Part shown: in pieces, positions 36,311-45,585 of the stretch | How positions within the stretch are numbered: position 1 is the first letter of the stretch | Layout: each line of letters begins with the position of its first letter | Assembly (NCBI RefSeq): GCF_900105735.1 | Contig: NZ_LT629793.1 | Coordinates: 3,534,001-3,598,000 of the forward strand | DNA: 64,000 nucleotides | Direction: 5' to 3' | Source of the DNA: Pseudomonas yamanorum | GTDB taxonomy: Bacteria; Pseudomonadota; Gammaproteobacteria; Pseudomonadales; Pseudomonadaceae | Notes under the pieces: model-generated | Database searches by the model: none | What the model was told of the DNA's origin: nothing | What the model saw: only the letters and a program-made list of their open reading frames with translations | Translations under genes and position numbers: made by a program

Positions 36311-37210
36311 ATGAGCAAAGTCAGTGTATTGGTGGTGGATGACGCCTCGTTTATTCGCGACCTGGTGAAGAAGTGCCTGCGTAACTACTTCCCGGGAATC
36401 AAGATCGAAGACGCGGTGAACGGCAAAAAGGCCCAGGCCATCCTGATGCGCGAAACCTTCGACATGGTGTTGTGCGACTGGGAAATGCCGGAAATGTCCG
36501 GCCTGGAACTGTTGACCTGGTGCCGTGAGCAGCCTCATCTCAAAGCCATGCCGTTTGTCATGGTGACCAGCCGTGGCGACAAGGAAAACGTGGTGCAGGC
36601 GATCCAGGCCGGGGTTTCCGGCTACGTCAGCAAGCCCTTCACCAACGAGCAGTTGCTGAACAAGGTCAAGCAGGCACTGAACAAGATCGGCCGCCTCGAC
36701 GCGCTGATCGCCAGCGCGCCGACCAAGATGAACTCGGCGTTCGGCAACGACTCCCTGAGCGCCCTCACCGGCGGCAAGCCTGAAGCGCTCAAGCCGGCTC
36801 CGGTGGCCGCACCGAGCAAAGGCCTGCTCAACAACCAGCCGGTGCAGGCTGCTGTGGCAGCGTCGCCAGCCGGTGGTCGTGGCCAGGGCCAACTGCGCCT
36901 GTCCAGTGGCACCCAGCAATGTGTGATCAAAGCCCTGAGCATCAAGGAGGCGCTGCTGGTGGTGCGTCGCGGTGAAATCCTGCCTCAGGTCCTGGAAAGC
37001 GCCGTGCTCGACCTGGAGCAGGGCGAAAACGCCGAGGTGGCCCGTCTTAACGGCTACCTGCACGCTGTTGTCGCCTACGAACCCAAGCCTGACAGTGACT
37101 GGCTGCAACTGACCTTCCGGTTTATCGACCAGGATGCGCAGAAGCTCGACTACATCTCGCGGCTGATCGCCCGCGGGACAGCACAGAAGCATTTTGTGCC
37201 GGGTGCGTGA
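36311..37210 (+). CDS. Response regulator with receiver and uncharacterised C-terminal domain
   Basis: 299 aa. Residues 1-120 form a CheY-like receiver with VVDDASF (acidic pair 10-11), LCDWEMPE (phosphoacceptor Asp56), VTSRGDKE (Thr/Ser switch) and GYVSKPF (Lys). A Pro/Ala/Gly-rich linker (about 140-195) leads to a C-terminal domain of about 100 residues (QQCVIKALSIKEALLVVRRG, VARLNGYLHAVVAYEPK) that may be PilZ-like; I am not sure of that family. No DNA-binding domain is seen, so output is probably by protein contact. No partner kinase gene is adjacent. A protein at the same position beside phoU is recalled in P. aeruginosa. Confidence 0.82.
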   Translation: MSKVSVLVVDDASFIRDLVKKCLRNYFPGIKIEDAVNGKKAQAILMRETFDMVLCDWEMPEMSGLELLTWCREQPHLKAMPFVMVTSRGDKENVVQAIQAGVSGYVSKPFTNEQLLNKVKQALNKIGRLDALIASAPTKMNSAFGNDSLSALTGGKPEALKPAPVAAPSKGLLNNQPVQAAVAASPAGGRGQGQLRLSSGTQQCVIKALSIKEALLVVRRGEILPQVLESAVLDLEQGENAEVARLNGYLHAVVAYEPKPDSDWLQLTFRFIDQDAQKLDYISRLIARGTAQKHFVPGA

Positions 37211-37279
37211 TAGGCCCACATAGCACTGTCATGATCCCTTGTTAGCCTGCCATTCAGTCGTCCCTGGCAGGCCAACCCG

Positions 37280-37930
37280 ATGCTCGTGCGCTCACTGCTG
37301 TTCTGTGGACTGTTCGCCGTCGTCATGCCGGCGATGTCCATGACCCTCTACAAATCCATCGACGCTGACGGCGCTGTGGTCTTCAGCGACCGATACACGC
37401 CCGGAGCGCAGGCGTTTGTGTATCAGGAGCGGGTGATTCCCAAGCCTGTATTCCCTCTGCAGCCCGCATCCTATCGCTATCCATTACCCTGGCGCGGCGG
37501 GCCGTTCCGTCTCACCCAAGGCCCCAACGGCACCTTCAGCCACTCCGAGCTCAAAAGCCGCTATGCGATGGACATTGCCATGCCCGAAGGCACGCCGATC
37601 ATTGCGGCACGCGCAGGTGTGGTGCTGAAAACCGAGAACACCCAATCCGGGCGTGGCAGTGATCCATCGGGCAATTTCGTGCGGGTCCAGCACGATGACG
37701 GCACCCAGGGCGTGTACCTGCACCTCAAGCAAGGGTCGGTCAGCGTCAGGGAAGGGCAGCGCGTGGCGGTAGGCAGCCCGCTGGCGTTGTCGGGCAATAC
37801 CGGCAACAGCAGCGGGCCGCATCTGCATTTTGTGGTGCAGCGCACGACGGCGTCGGGGCTGGTGTCGATTCCCTATGAATTCAACCAGCCGGTGCAGGCG
37901 TTGCCCAATTTTGCATTGGGCACGCGGTAA
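37280..37930 (+). CDS. M23 family metallopeptidase, periplasmic
   Basis: 216 aa. A signal peptide (SLLFCGLFAVVMPAMS) precedes a DUF4124-like start (TLYKSIDADGAVVFSDRY). The LytM/M23 domain (about 75-200) has RYAMDIAMPEGTPIIAARAGVV (metal Asp98), YLHL (His148) and GPHLHFVV (His181, His183). The usual first metal His, four residues before Asp98, is Arg94; the nearest His is His88. It therefore fits an M23 subgroup with shifted spacing, or a divergent enzyme. The role would be cutting peptidoglycan crosslinks or activating an amidase. It lies between the response regulator and the CBS protein, as in P. aeruginosa (recalled). Confidence 0.85.
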   Translation: MLVRSLLFCGLFAVVMPAMSMTLYKSIDADGAVVFSDRYTPGAQAFVYQERVIPKPVFPLQPASYRYPLPWRGGPFRLTQGPNGTFSHSELKSRYAMDIAMPEGTPIIAARAGVVLKTENTQSGRGSDPSGNFVRVQHDDGTQGVYLHLKQGSVSVREGQRVAVGSPLALSGNTGNSSGPHLHFVVQRTTASGLVSIPYEFNQPVQALPNFALGTR

Positions 37931-37933
37931 GGC

Positions 37934-39274
37934 TTAATCCAGCAGCAGCACCTTGGCCAACACGATCTTCGGCCCTTTCATCTTCTTGATGATGATGCGC
38001 AGGCCTTCGACTTCCAGCACTTCTTCCTCTTCCGGCACCCGCTTCAGGGTGTCGTAGATCAGTCCGGCCAGGGTTTCGGCCTCGATGTGATCCAGGTCTA
38101 CGCCCAACAGGCGCTCCACCTTGAACAGCGGCGTGTCGCCACGCACCAGCAATTTGCCCGGCTGGTAAGCGAGGATGCCGCGCTCGGCCTTGCGGTGTTC
38201 GTCCTGGATGTCGCCTACCAGCACTTCCAGCACGTCTTCCATGGTCAGGTAGCCGATGACCTTGCCGTCGGCTTCTTCCACCAGGGCGAAGTGCGCGCCG
38301 CCTTTACGGAACTGCTCGAGCAGTTGCGACAGCGGCATGTGGCGCGATACGCGCTCCAGTGGGCGGGTCAGCTCGGCCAGGTTGAACGACTCGGGAATGT
38401 GGTCCAGGGCCGCCAGTTCCAGCAGCAGGTCCTTGATGTGCAGCAGGCCGACGAATTCGTTGCGCACGGCGTCGTACACCGGGTAGCGGCTGAACTTGTG
38501 GCGACGGAACAGCGCCAGGATTTCCTTGAGCGGGGCGTTGAAGTCCAGGGTTACCAGGTCTTCCCGGGAGTTGGCCCAGTCCACCACTTCCAGTTCACCC
38601 ATTTCCACGGCGGAGGCCAGTACACGCATGCCTTGGTCGCTCGGGTCCTGGCCACGGCTGGAGTGCAGGATCAGTTTCAGTTCTTCACGACTGTAATGGT
38701 GCTCGTGGTGCGGGCCAGGCTCGCCTTGGCCGGCGATGCGCAGGATGGCGTTGGCACTGGCGTTGAGCAGGTAGATCGCCGGGTACATGGCCCAGTAGAA
38801 CAGGTACAGCGGCACGGCGGTCCACAGCGACAGCAACTCGGGCTTGCGAATGGCCCAGGACTTGGGCGCCAGTTCACCGACCACGATGTGCAGGTAAGAG
38901 ATGACGAAGAAGGCGGCAAAGAACGACACGCCCTTGATCACTTCCGGCGATTGCACGCCGATCGCGCCCAGCAACGGCTCGAGGATGTGCGCAAAGGCCG
39001 GTTCGCCGACCCAGCCCAGGCCCAGGGAGGCGAGGGTGATACCCAGCTGGCAGGCCGACAGATACGCGTCGAGCTGGCTGTGTACGGTGCGCAGGATCTG
39101 CCCGCGCCAGCCGTTCTTGTGGGCGATGGCCTCGACCCGGGTCGAGCGCAGTTTGACCATGGCAAATTCCGCCGCAACGAAAAAGCCGTTGAGCAGTACC
39201 AGGATCAGTGCAAAAAGAATCATGCCGAAGTCGGCGAAGAGTGTCGCGAGGGTGATGCCAGGGGAAGGGTCCAT
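37934..39274 (-). CDS. CNNM/HlyC-CorC type CBS-domain membrane protein
   Basis: 446 aa from the ATG at 39274 (MDPSPGITL); the frame is open 25 codons earlier without TM character. The CNNM (DUF21) transmembrane part (about 20-200) has FALILVLLNGFFVAAEFAMVKLRSTRVE and ACQLGITLASLGLGWVGEP. Two CBS domains (about 225-340) are seen in RYPVYDAVRNEFVGLLHIKDLL and VEEADGKVIGYLTMEDVLE. A CorC/HlyC C-terminal domain ends in LRIIIKKMKGPK. Such proteins are linked to divalent-cation transport; the 'hemolysin' label is historical. It is convergent with the M23 gene and lies downstream of phoR. Confidence 0.9.
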   Translation of the reverse strand: MDPSPGITLATLFADFGMILFALILVLLNGFFVAAEFAMVKLRSTRVEAIAHKNGWRGQILRTVHSQLDAYLSACQLGITLASLGLGWVGEPAFAHILEPLLGAIGVQSPEVIKGVSFFAAFFVISYLHIVVGELAPKSWAIRKPELLSLWTAVPLYLFYWAMYPAIYLLNASANAILRIAGQGEPGPHHEHHYSREELKLILHSSRGQDPSDQGMRVLASAVEMGELEVVDWANSREDLVTLDFNAPLKEILALFRRHKFSRYPVYDAVRNEFVGLLHIKDLLLELAALDHIPESFNLAELTRPLERVSRHMPLSQLLEQFRKGGAHFALVEEADGKVIGYLTMEDVLEVLVGDIQDEHRKAERGILAYQPGKLLVRGDTPLFKVERLLGVDLDHIEAETLAGLIYDTLKRVPEEEEVLEVEGLRIIIKKMKGPKIVLAKVLLLD

Positions 39275-39398
39275 GATGGGGTTTTGCGGGTTCCGTCTAA
39301 TCAAAAAGGGTGAGCAGGTGGGCCTGAAAGGCAGGCGCAAGTCCGCCAATGTAGCGGCTGACGGGGCGCTTGCCTAGTGGCGGCTGCCGGGTGGAGGG

Positions 39399-40721
39399 TC
39401 ACTCGTCCTGATGAATGACCCGTGAACGTGTCATCTGTGCCGGCGGGAAATGGCAGGTAAAGGTACTGCCATGGCCCAACACACTGCTGATTTCCAGTCG
39501 CGCGCGATGGCGCAGCAACACATGCTTGACGATGGCCAGGCCGAGCCCGGTGCCGCCGGTGTTGGAGTTGCGGCTGGAGTCGACACGGTAGAAGCGCTCG
39601 GTGAGGCGCGGCAAGTGCTTGGCGTCGATGCCCATCCCGGAGTCCTGCACACTGAGGTGCGCGCCCTGGTCGTCGGCCCACCAGCGGATGCGGATGTTGC
39701 CTTTGTCCTGGGTGTATTTGACGGCGTTGAACACCAGGTTGGAAAACGCGCTGCGCAACTCGCCCTCACTGCCTTTGAGCAGGATCGACGGGTCGGCTTC
39801 GAGGGTAATTTGCTGTTCACGCTGCCCGGACAATGCCTGGGCGTCGCTCTTGATGGTCTGCAACAGGCTTTGCACCGGTACCGGGTGGTTGTCCGAGGGG
39901 TAATCGGTGGCTTCCAGCTTGGCCAGTAACAGCAGGTCGTTGAGCAGGGTTTGCATGCGCGAGCCTTGCTGCTGCATCTGTTGCAGGGCGCGGGTCCAGC
40001 GCGGGTTCACGTCTTCAACGTTATCGAGCAGAGTTTCAAGATAACCGCAGATCACCGTCAGCGGCGTGCGCAGCTCGTGGGAGACGTTGGCGACGAAATC
40101 CTTGCGCATCTGTTCCAGCTGATGGATGCGCGTGACATCACGCACCAACATCAAATGTTCGTTATTGCCGTAGCGCGTCAGGTACAGCTGGATACGCACG
40201 CGGTCGTTGGTCGGTGACGGGATTTCCAGGGCTTCTTCGTAGTTGTCCTGCTCGAAGTATTCCTTGAAGCGTGGGTGGCGCACCAGGTTGGTCACCGGCT
40301 GGCCGCTGTCCTGGGGCGTCTTGAGGCCCAGCAGAGTTTCTGCGGCGCGGTTCCACCATTCCAGGTTGCCGTCGCTGTCGAGCATGATGACGGCGTCTTT
40401 CAGCGCGGCCGTGGACTCCTGCACCCGATCGATCACCGCTTGCAGGCGCCCGCGTACGCGTTGGTCGCGGCGCTGCAGATGGTAGATGCTGTCGAACACC
40501 TCGCCCCACAGGCCGTAACCGTCGGGTGGTGCTTCATCAGGTTTGTGCTGGCGCAGCCACTCGTGAAGGCGCAGCAATTGCTTGAGGGTCCAGCCCAGGT
40601 AGACGCCCAGGCCGACGGCCAGGCTCCAGCCGTAATAGCCGCTGACCAGGCCCACCAGCAGGCAGCCAGTGATCAACAGGAGCATGTGGCGGATCAGGGT
40701 GCCATACCAGTTTTGATTCAC
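39399..40721 (-). CDS. phoR: Phosphate regulon sensor histidine kinase
   Basis: 440 aa. Two TM segments near the N-terminus (LLLITGCLLVGLVSGYYGW and WSLAVGLGVYLGW) leave almost no periplasmic loop, as is usual for PhoR, which senses through PstSCAB/PhoU. A PAS domain (about 100-200; AVIMLDSDGNLEWWNRAAE) precedes the dimerisation helix VANVSHELRTPLT with His215. The ATPase core has N-box FSNLVFNAVKYTQ, G1 DSGMGI and G2 GGTGLGLAIVKHVL. It phosphorylates PhoB, encoded 43 bases upstream in the same operon. Confidence 0.96.
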   Translation of the reverse strand: MNQNWYGTLIRHMLLLITGCLLVGLVSGYYGWSLAVGLGVYLGWTLKQLLRLHEWLRQHKPDEAPPDGYGLWGEVFDSIYHLQRRDQRVRGRLQAVIDRVQESTAALKDAVIMLDSDGNLEWWNRAAETLLGLKTPQDSGQPVTNLVRHPRFKEYFEQDNYEEALEIPSPTNDRVRIQLYLTRYGNNEHLMLVRDVTRIHQLEQMRKDFVANVSHELRTPLTVICGYLETLLDNVEDVNPRWTRALQQMQQQGSRMQTLLNDLLLLAKLEATDYPSDNHPVPVQSLLQTIKSDAQALSGQREQQITLEADPSILLKGSEGELRSAFSNLVFNAVKYTQDKGNIRIRWWADDQGAHLSVQDSGMGIDAKHLPRLTERFYRVDSSRNSNTGGTGLGLAIVKHVLLRHRARLEISSVLGHGSTFTCHFPPAQMTRSRVIHQDE

Positions 40722-40764
40722 TTGAACACGCGTCCTTTCAGCTGTCTGTGCAGTTCAGTCTGGC

Positions 40765-41454
40765 TCAGCCTTTGGTTGAAAATCGGTAGCCGGTGCCGCG
40801 CACGGTTTGTACCAGATTCTCGTAAGCGTCGCCCAAGGCTTTGCGCAGGCGGCGGATATGCACGTCGACGGTGCGCTCTTCCACATACACGTTGCCGCCC
40901 CAGACCTGGTCCAGCAGTTGGCCGCGGGTGTAGGCGCGCTCCTGATGGGTCATGAAGAATTGCAGCAGGCGGTATTCCGTGGGGCCCATCTCGGCGGGTT
41001 TGCCGTCGATGGTCACGCGGTGGCTGATAGGGTCCAGAATCAGGCCGTCGACTTCGATAGGCGCTTCGCCATCGGTTGGGCCGGCACGGCGCAGAACGGC
41101 TTTCAGACGGGCGACCAGTTCCCGTGGGGAAAAGGGCTTGGTGATGTAGTCATCGGCGCCGACTTCCAGGCCCTGGATCTTGTTGTCCTCTTCGCCCTTG
41201 GCGGTGAGCATGATGATCGGGATATCCCCGGTCAGCTCGTCACGCTTGAGGCGGCGGGCCAACTCGATGCCGGAGGTGCCGGGCAGCATCCAGTCCAGCA
41301 GGATCAGGTCCGGCTTGCGGTCGACGATAATGGCATGGGCCTGCTGGGAGTTCTCCGCCTCCAGGCAGTCATAGCCGGCCATTTCCAACGCAACGGCGAT
41401 CATCTCGCGAATGGGCGCTTCGTCGTCAACGATCAGAATGCTCCTGCCAACCAT
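40765..41454 (-). CDS. phoB: Phosphate regulon response regulator
   Basis: 229 aa from the ATG at 41454 ([18 protein letters not shown]), with GAGGA 8 bases upstream; a start 6 codons earlier is not supported. The receiver has DD at 10-11, phosphoacceptor Asp54 in LLDWMLPG, and Lys in [11 protein letters not shown]. The OmpR-type winged helix covers about 130-228 ([32 protein letters not shown]). It activates Pho-box promoters. Such boxes are present here before pstS, pstC and phoB itself, implying autoregulation. Confidence 0.97.
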   Translation of the reverse strand: MVGRSILIVDDEAPIREMIAVALEMAGYDCLEAENSQQAHAIIVDRKPDLILLDWMLPGTSGIELARRLKRDELTGDIPIIMLTAKGEEDNKIQGLEVGADDYITKPFSPRELVARLKAVLRRAGPTDGEAPIEVDGLILDPISHRVTIDGKPAEMGPTEYRLLQFFMTHQERAYTRGQLLDQVWGGNVYVEERTVDVHIRRLRKALGDAYENLVQTVRGTGYRFSTKG

Positions 41455-41506
41455 GCTAAATCCTCTTGTCATTTAACTGTCTTGCGCCGCATTAGATAAC
41501 GGAATT

Positions 41507-41524
41507 ATTGCAGTCGTGTGACAG
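41507..41524 (-). promoter_or_regulatory. Pho box upstream of phoB
   Basis: On the minus strand CTGTCAC-ACGA-CTGCAAT, a two-half Pho box, is followed 8 bases later by TTATCT as a possible -10. It lies in the 152-base divergent region shared with the secreted repeat protein gene. Confidence 0.65.
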
Positions 41525-41606
41525 TAATTTAGTCGCTTGGGCAATCCTTGCCTCTCTGGACTACGCTTTGGGTCCGAATCCTGACAACCACAAAAGGAAG
41601 GTTCCC

Positions 41607-41987
41607 ATGACTCACAGTACTTTTTCCTGGAAAGCCCTGCTGGTAACGGCCGCGTTAACGCTGCCGACACTGGCGTTTGCGGCAGACCCGGCGATGACCA
41701 AGGACGGGATGCTGGTGGACCACAAAGGCATGACCCTCTACACCTTTGCCAAGGACGCTGATGGCAAATCCATGTGCAACGACAAGTGCGCCGCCAATTG
41801 GCCGCCATTGATGGCCGAATCCACCGACAAGCCCATGGGCAAGTGGACCGTCATCACCCGTGACGACCAGAAAAGCCAGTGGGCCTACAGCGGCAAGCCG
41901 CTCTACACCTTCGTCATGGACAAGAAGGCCGGTGACATGACCGGCGAAGGCAAAATGGACGGGGCCTGGAAGGTCGCCAAGCCCTGA
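41607..41987 (+). CDS. Secreted repeat (COG4315/PF03640-type) protein
   Basis: 126 aa from the ATG at 41607, with AGGAAGG 6 bases upstream. A signal peptide (ALLVTAALTLPTLAFA) is cleaved before ADPAMTKDGM. Two tandem copies of the family unit are seen: GMLVDHKGMTLYTFAKDADG with a Cys pair (MCNDKCAANWPPL), then YSGKPLYTFVMDKKAGDMTG and GAWKVAKP. Proteins of this type are periplasmic or lipoproteins of unknown function. It is divergent from phoB and shares the Pho-box region, so phosphate control is possible. Confidence 0.88.
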   Translation: MTHSTFSWKALLVTAALTLPTLAFAADPAMTKDGMLVDHKGMTLYTFAKDADGKSMCNDKCAANWPPLMAESTDKPMGKWTVITRDDQKSQWAYSGKPLYTFVMDKKAGDMTGEGKMDGAWKVAKP

Positions 41988-42019
41988 GTCAACCCGCTAG
42001 CGGTGAGGGGCGTGGCCCT

Positions 42020-42910
42020 TCACCGAAACCCATAGTCCGCCACAATCCCGACGAAAATCGCCAACCCGGCCCAGTGGTTGTGCAAAAACGCCTTGAAGCA
42101 TTTGAGGCGGTCCTTGTCCCGGGTGTACCAGAACTCCCAGGCAAAACACCCGGCCGCCGCCAGCAAACCGAGGTGGAACCAGCCCCCCAGCTCAAAACGC
42201 ATGCCCGCCAGCCACAGGCAAACCAGTGCCAGGCTCTGCAACGTCAGGATGATCACCCGGTCCGCATCGCCAAACAGAATGGCGGTGGATTTGACCCCGA
42301 TTTTCAGGTCATCGTCACGATCGGTCATGGCGTAATAGGTGTCGTACCCCACCGTCCATAACAGGTTGGCGATGTATAACAGCCATGCCGCGGCTGGCAG
42401 GCTGCCCGTCTCGGCGGTGAACGCCATCGGCATGCCCCAGGAAAACGCCGCGCCCAATACCACCTGCGGGTAGTAGGTGTAGCGCTTCATGAACGGATAA
42501 CTGGCCGCCAACGCAAGGCCGCCCAGGGACAGCCAGATCGTCATGGAATTGGTCAGCAATACCAGCAGGAAGCTGATGAACATCAGCACCGCGAAGAACA
42601 CCAGCGCCTCTTTCGAGCTGATCTTGCCGCTCACCAGCGGCCGCTGTTCGGTGCGCTTCACGTGACCATCGACCTTGCGATCAGCCCAGTCATTGATGAC
42701 GCAACCACCGGCCCGGGTGAGTATCACGCCGAGCACGAAGATCGCGATATTGAGCAGCGATGGCGAACCCTTGCCGGCAATCCACAGCGCCCACAGCGTG
42801 GGCCACAGCAGCAGATAGATGCCGATGGGCTTGTCCATGCGGGTCAACTGGATGAAGTCCCAGGCCCTCGGGTTCAAGCGATTCAGGGATTTGAGCAGGC
42901 GCTGGTACAT
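42020..42910 (-). CDS. ubiA: 4-hydroxybenzoate polyprenyltransferase
   Basis: 296 aa from the ATG at 42910, which overlaps the ubiC stop as TGATG, indicating translational coupling. UbiA has eight or nine hydrophobic helices and two Asp-rich motifs for Mg-polyprenyl diphosphate: [18 protein letters not shown] and [17 protein letters not shown], both complete. It attaches the polyprenyl tail to 4-hydroxybenzoate at the inner membrane, the second step of ubiquinone synthesis. The next gene upstream makes its substrate. Confidence 0.96.
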   Translation of the reverse strand: MYQRLLKSLNRLNPRAWDFIQLTRMDKPIGIYLLLWPTLWALWIAGKGSPSLLNIAIFVLGVILTRAGGCVINDWADRKVDGHVKRTEQRPLVSGKISSKEALVFFAVLMFISFLLVLLTNSMTIWLSLGGLALAASYPFMKRYTYYPQVVLGAAFSWGMPMAFTAETGSLPAAAWLLYIANLLWTVGYDTYYAMTDRDDDLKIGVKSTAILFGDADRVIILTLQSLALVCLWLAGMRFELGGWFHLGLLAAAGCFAWEFWYTRDKDRLKCFKAFLHNHWAGLAIFVGIVADYGFR

Positions 42911-43473
42911 CAGAAACGCTCCGGATGGTCGTGCACGGCTTGCCACAGGGTCGGCAGGAAGATTTCAGCCACCAGCACGCTCAGCGGCCCGCGATCAAAG
43001 CGCGAGCGGCGCGCCCACAGGTCATCGACCTGGTCCGCCACGGGCAGCCATTCCCGTGGGTAGCGGCACACCTCGATGGCCTGGCGAGTGAAGGCGTGGT
43101 CACAAAACAGCAACTCCCCCAACGACCGGCTGCCCAACTCGTCCATGTGCAAGCCGTCGCCCTGCAAGGCGCTGCGGGCGGCCACGCTGCGGGCAAACAC
43201 CCACGGCTGGCCATGGCCACGCAAATACACCTCGCGCACCCAGCCGATGCTGGCGGCGGGCAAGTCCAGGGTGGCGCATTCGTCGTCACGCAGCGGTTGC
43301 CAGCCTTCGAACAGCGGCGTCACGCTGAAGCCATCGTTGGACAGGCGCGTCAGGCGCCGGGTCAGCGAACCTTCATCGAACAGCCAGTTGAGTGTCAGCG
43401 GCGCGGGCAGTGGGCTCAGAAGGCTCTGGGTCAGCCATCGGCAAGCATCGGAAAGGGCGTTTGAATGCGGCAC
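42910..43473 (-). CDS. ubiC: Chorismate pyruvate-lyase
   Basis: 187 aa. UbiC family sequence is visible: [38 protein letters not shown] with Arg of the product pocket, LGELLF (Leu-Gly-Glu, catalytic Glu region) and [22 protein letters not shown]. It splits chorismate to 4-hydroxybenzoate and pyruvate, feeding UbiA. Stop and start overlap by one base with ubiA, so a two-gene operon is likely. It is divergent from the rubredoxin gene, with a 196-base shared flank. Confidence 0.94.
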   Translation of the reverse strand: MPHSNALSDACRWLTQSLLSPLPAPLTLNWLFDEGSLTRRLTRLSNDGFSVTPLFEGWQPLRDDECATLDLPAASIGWVREVYLRGHGQPWVFARSVAARSALQGDGLHMDELGSRSLGELLFCDHAFTRQAIEVCRYPREWLPVADQVDDLWARRSRFDRGPLSVLVAEIFLPTLWQAVHDHPERF

Positions 43474-43669
43474 GGAGGGTCATTATTGGCAGTTAATGAG
43501 GCGGCGAGCTTACCATGGTGCCCTGGACTTTTGCCGGAGCGCGCCAGGCCCATGCGTCGATCATGCTTGCATCTGCGCGTGCCGATCAGTACAAAACGCC
43601 CTGAGCCGCACGGCAAGGCTGGATCTATCGACCGTCGGCCAGTACGCCTGGACCCTGAGGAAGCGAGTA

Positions 43670-43837
43670 ATGAAGAAGTGGCAATGTATCGTCTGTGGCC
43701 TGATCTACGACGAAAAAGACGGATGGCCGGATGACGGCATCGCCCCGGGCACCCTGTGGCAGGACGTCCCCGAAGACTGGCTGTGCCCGGACTGCGGCGT
43801 AGGCAAAATGGATTTCGAAATGATCGAAATCGGCTGA
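43670..43837 (+). CDS. Rubredoxin
   Basis: 55 aa from the ATG at 43670, with GAGG about 8 bases upstream. The two iron-binding pairs are exact: CIVC (Cys6, Cys9) and CPDC (Cys39, Cys42), with the usual [13 protein letters not shown] and WQDVPEDW between them. It transfers single electrons from the adjacent NADH-dependent reductase to an acceptor such as an alkane hydroxylase; no hydroxylase is in the window. P. aeruginosa carries two rubredoxin genes at this place (recalled), whereas only one is here. Confidence 0.95.
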   Translation: MKKWQCIVCGLIYDEKDGWPDDGIAPGTLWQDVPEDWLCPDCGVGKMDFEMIEIG

Positions 43838-43885
43838 TTGCTGATTTAAGACGCAATTAAAGAACCGTACTACAAGGAGAAAGGA

Positions 43886-45034
43886 ATGAACGCACCTGTC
43901 GTGATCGTCGGCACGGGTTTGGCCGGTTACAACCTGGCTCGGGAGTTTCGCAAACTCGATAGCGAAACCCCGCTGTTGCTGATCACCGCAGATGACGGGC
44001 GCTCCTACTCCAAGCCCATGCTCTCCACCGGCTTTGGCAAGAACAAGGAAGCCGATGGCCTGAGCATGGCTGAACCGGGTGCCATGGCCGAGCAACTGAA
44101 GGCCGAAGTGCGCACCCACACCCGCATCAGCGGCATCGACCCGGGCCACAAGCGCTTGTGGATCGGTGAGGAAGCGGTGATCTACCGCGACCTGATCCTG
44201 GCCTGGGGCGCAGAAACTGTGCGGGTGCCGGTACAGGGCGACGCTGCCGACCTGATTTTCCCGATCAACGATCTTGAAGACTACGCACGCTTTCGTGCCG
44301 CTGCGGCCGGTAAGCGCCGGGTGCTGCTGCTGGGCGCCGGGCTGATCGGCTGCGAGTTCGCCAACGACCTGATCCTCGGCGGCTACGAGATCGACCTGGT
44401 GGCGCCGTGCGAGCAAGTCATGCCGACGCTGCTGCACCCGGCGGCGGCTGCGGCGGTGCAGGCCGGCCTTGAAGGCCTGGGGGCGCGTTTCCACCTGGGC
44501 CCGGTGCTCAATCGCCTGCAACGCACCGCTGACGGCCTGGAAGCCCACCTGTCTGATGGCGAAGTGATCCAGTGTGACCTGGTGGTGTCTGCCATCGGCC
44601 TGCGCCCGCGTGTCGATCTGGCCGCCGCTGCCGGCTTGCAGACCAACCGCGGGATTATGGTGGACCGCCACCTCAAGACCTCCCACGCCAACATCTACGC
44701 CCTGGGCGACTGCGCCGAGGTCGATGGCCTGAACCTGCTGTACGTGATGCCGCTGATGAGCTGCGCCCGCGCCCTGGCCCAGACCCTGGCGGGCAACGCG
44801 ACGGCCGTCAGCTACGGCCCGATGCCGGTCACGGTAAAGACCCCGATCTGCCCACTGGTCGTCTCGCCCCCGCCACGGGGTACCGAAGGCGTGTGGAGCG
44901 TCGAAGGGCAGGGCGGCGACATCAAGGCCCTGTGCCGCGACGCCAGTGGCCGCCTGCTGGGTTACGCCCTAACCGGCACAGCCGTGATGGAGAAACTGGC
45001 CCTTAACAAAGAACTTCCGCCGCTACTGGCGTAA
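43886..45034 (+). CDS. Rubredoxin-NAD(+) reductase
   Basis: 382 aa. Two dinucleotide folds are visible: [20 protein letters not shown] at the N-terminus for FAD and [20 protein letters not shown] (about residue 150) for NAD. The second FAD motif is [12 protein letters not shown]. It also has a short C-terminal domain ([20 protein letters not shown]). It passes NADH electrons to rubredoxin, encoded 48 bases upstream, so the pair forms an operon. GAGAAAGGA before the ATG is a good ribosome site. Confidence 0.93.
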   Translation: MNAPVVIVGTGLAGYNLAREFRKLDSETPLLLITADDGRSYSKPMLSTGFGKNKEADGLSMAEPGAMAEQLKAEVRTHTRISGIDPGHKRLWIGEEAVIYRDLILAWGAETVRVPVQGDAADLIFPINDLEDYARFRAAAAGKRRVLLLGAGLIGCEFANDLILGGYEIDLVAPCEQVMPTLLHPAAAAAVQAGLEGLGARFHLGPVLNRLQRTADGLEAHLSDGEVIQCDLVVSAIGLRPRVDLAAAAGLQTNRGIMVDRHLKTSHANIYALGDCAEVDGLNLLYVMPLMSCARALAQTLAGNATAVSYGPMPVTVKTPICPLVVSPPPRGTEGVWSVEGQGGDIKALCRDASGRLLGYALTGTAVMEKLALNKELPPLLA

Positions 45035-45225
45035 ATGCTGGTCGTTCTGTCGGAATAAGCATCATTTTGACCGTAGAAAGGTCGCCGTGAGACTGGCGCA
45101 GGCCCCGATGGCATGCCATCCTCACTCCCGTCTGCCGCAGAGTAGAGCCTGCGGCGCCTTGGGCGCTGCTCCGAAAGAGAGCAGCACGGACATAACAACA
45201 AAAAACCGTCAAAGAGGCTTCACTT

Positions 45226-45501
45226 ATGCGTAAACCAGAACTCGCAGCCGCTATTGCTGAAAAAGCAGACCTGACCAAAGAACAGGCCAACCGCGTACTC
45301 AACGCCGTACTCGAAGAAATCACCGGCGCGCTGCATCGCAAGGACAGCGTCACCCTGGTGGGCTTCGGCACCTTCCTGCAGCGCCACCGCGGCGCCCGCA
45401 CCGGCAAAAACCCGCAAACCGGCGAGCCGGTGAAAATCAAGGCGAGCAACACCGTTGCGTTCAAGCCAGGCAAGTCGCTTAAAGACAGCGTCAATCCGTA
45501 A
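45226..45501 (+). CDS. HU family nucleoid DNA-binding protein
   Basis: 91 aa. Complete HU/IHF fold: MRKPELAAAIAEKADLTKEQ, the SVTLVGFGTFLQRHRGARTG signature region, the beta-arm KNPQTGEPVKIKAS with the DNA-intercalating Pro, and NTVAFKPGKSLKD. The N-terminus is RKPEL rather than the common NKSEL, matching the P. aeruginosa paralogue at this locus rather than the main HupB (recalled). It is basic, dimeric and bends DNA. It ends at a bidirectional terminator that also serves the convergent immunity gene. Confidence 0.94.
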   Translation: MRKPELAAAIAEKADLTKEQANRVLNAVLEEITGALHRKDSVTLVGFGTFLQRHRGARTGKNPQTGEPVKIKASNTVAFKPGKSLKDSVNP

Positions 45502-45545
45502 GTAAAGAAGCCTGCGCTACGCACATGCGAGTGTGAGCGCGGGAT

Positions 45546-45585
45546 AAAAAATGGGCACGCCGACTGGGTCGGGTGCCCATTTTTA
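45546..45585. terminator. Bidirectional terminator between HU and immunity genes
   Basis: ATGGGCAC (45551-45558) pairs with GTGCCCAT (45573-45580), flanked by A5 on the left and T5 on the right, so it can terminate in both directions. Confidence 0.88.

Noticed and set aside
43076..43669. Extended N-terminus for the rubredoxin frame
   Set aside because: The frame is open 198 codons upstream, but most of it is antisense to ubiC. The rubredoxin family starts at MKKW, with a good ribosome site.
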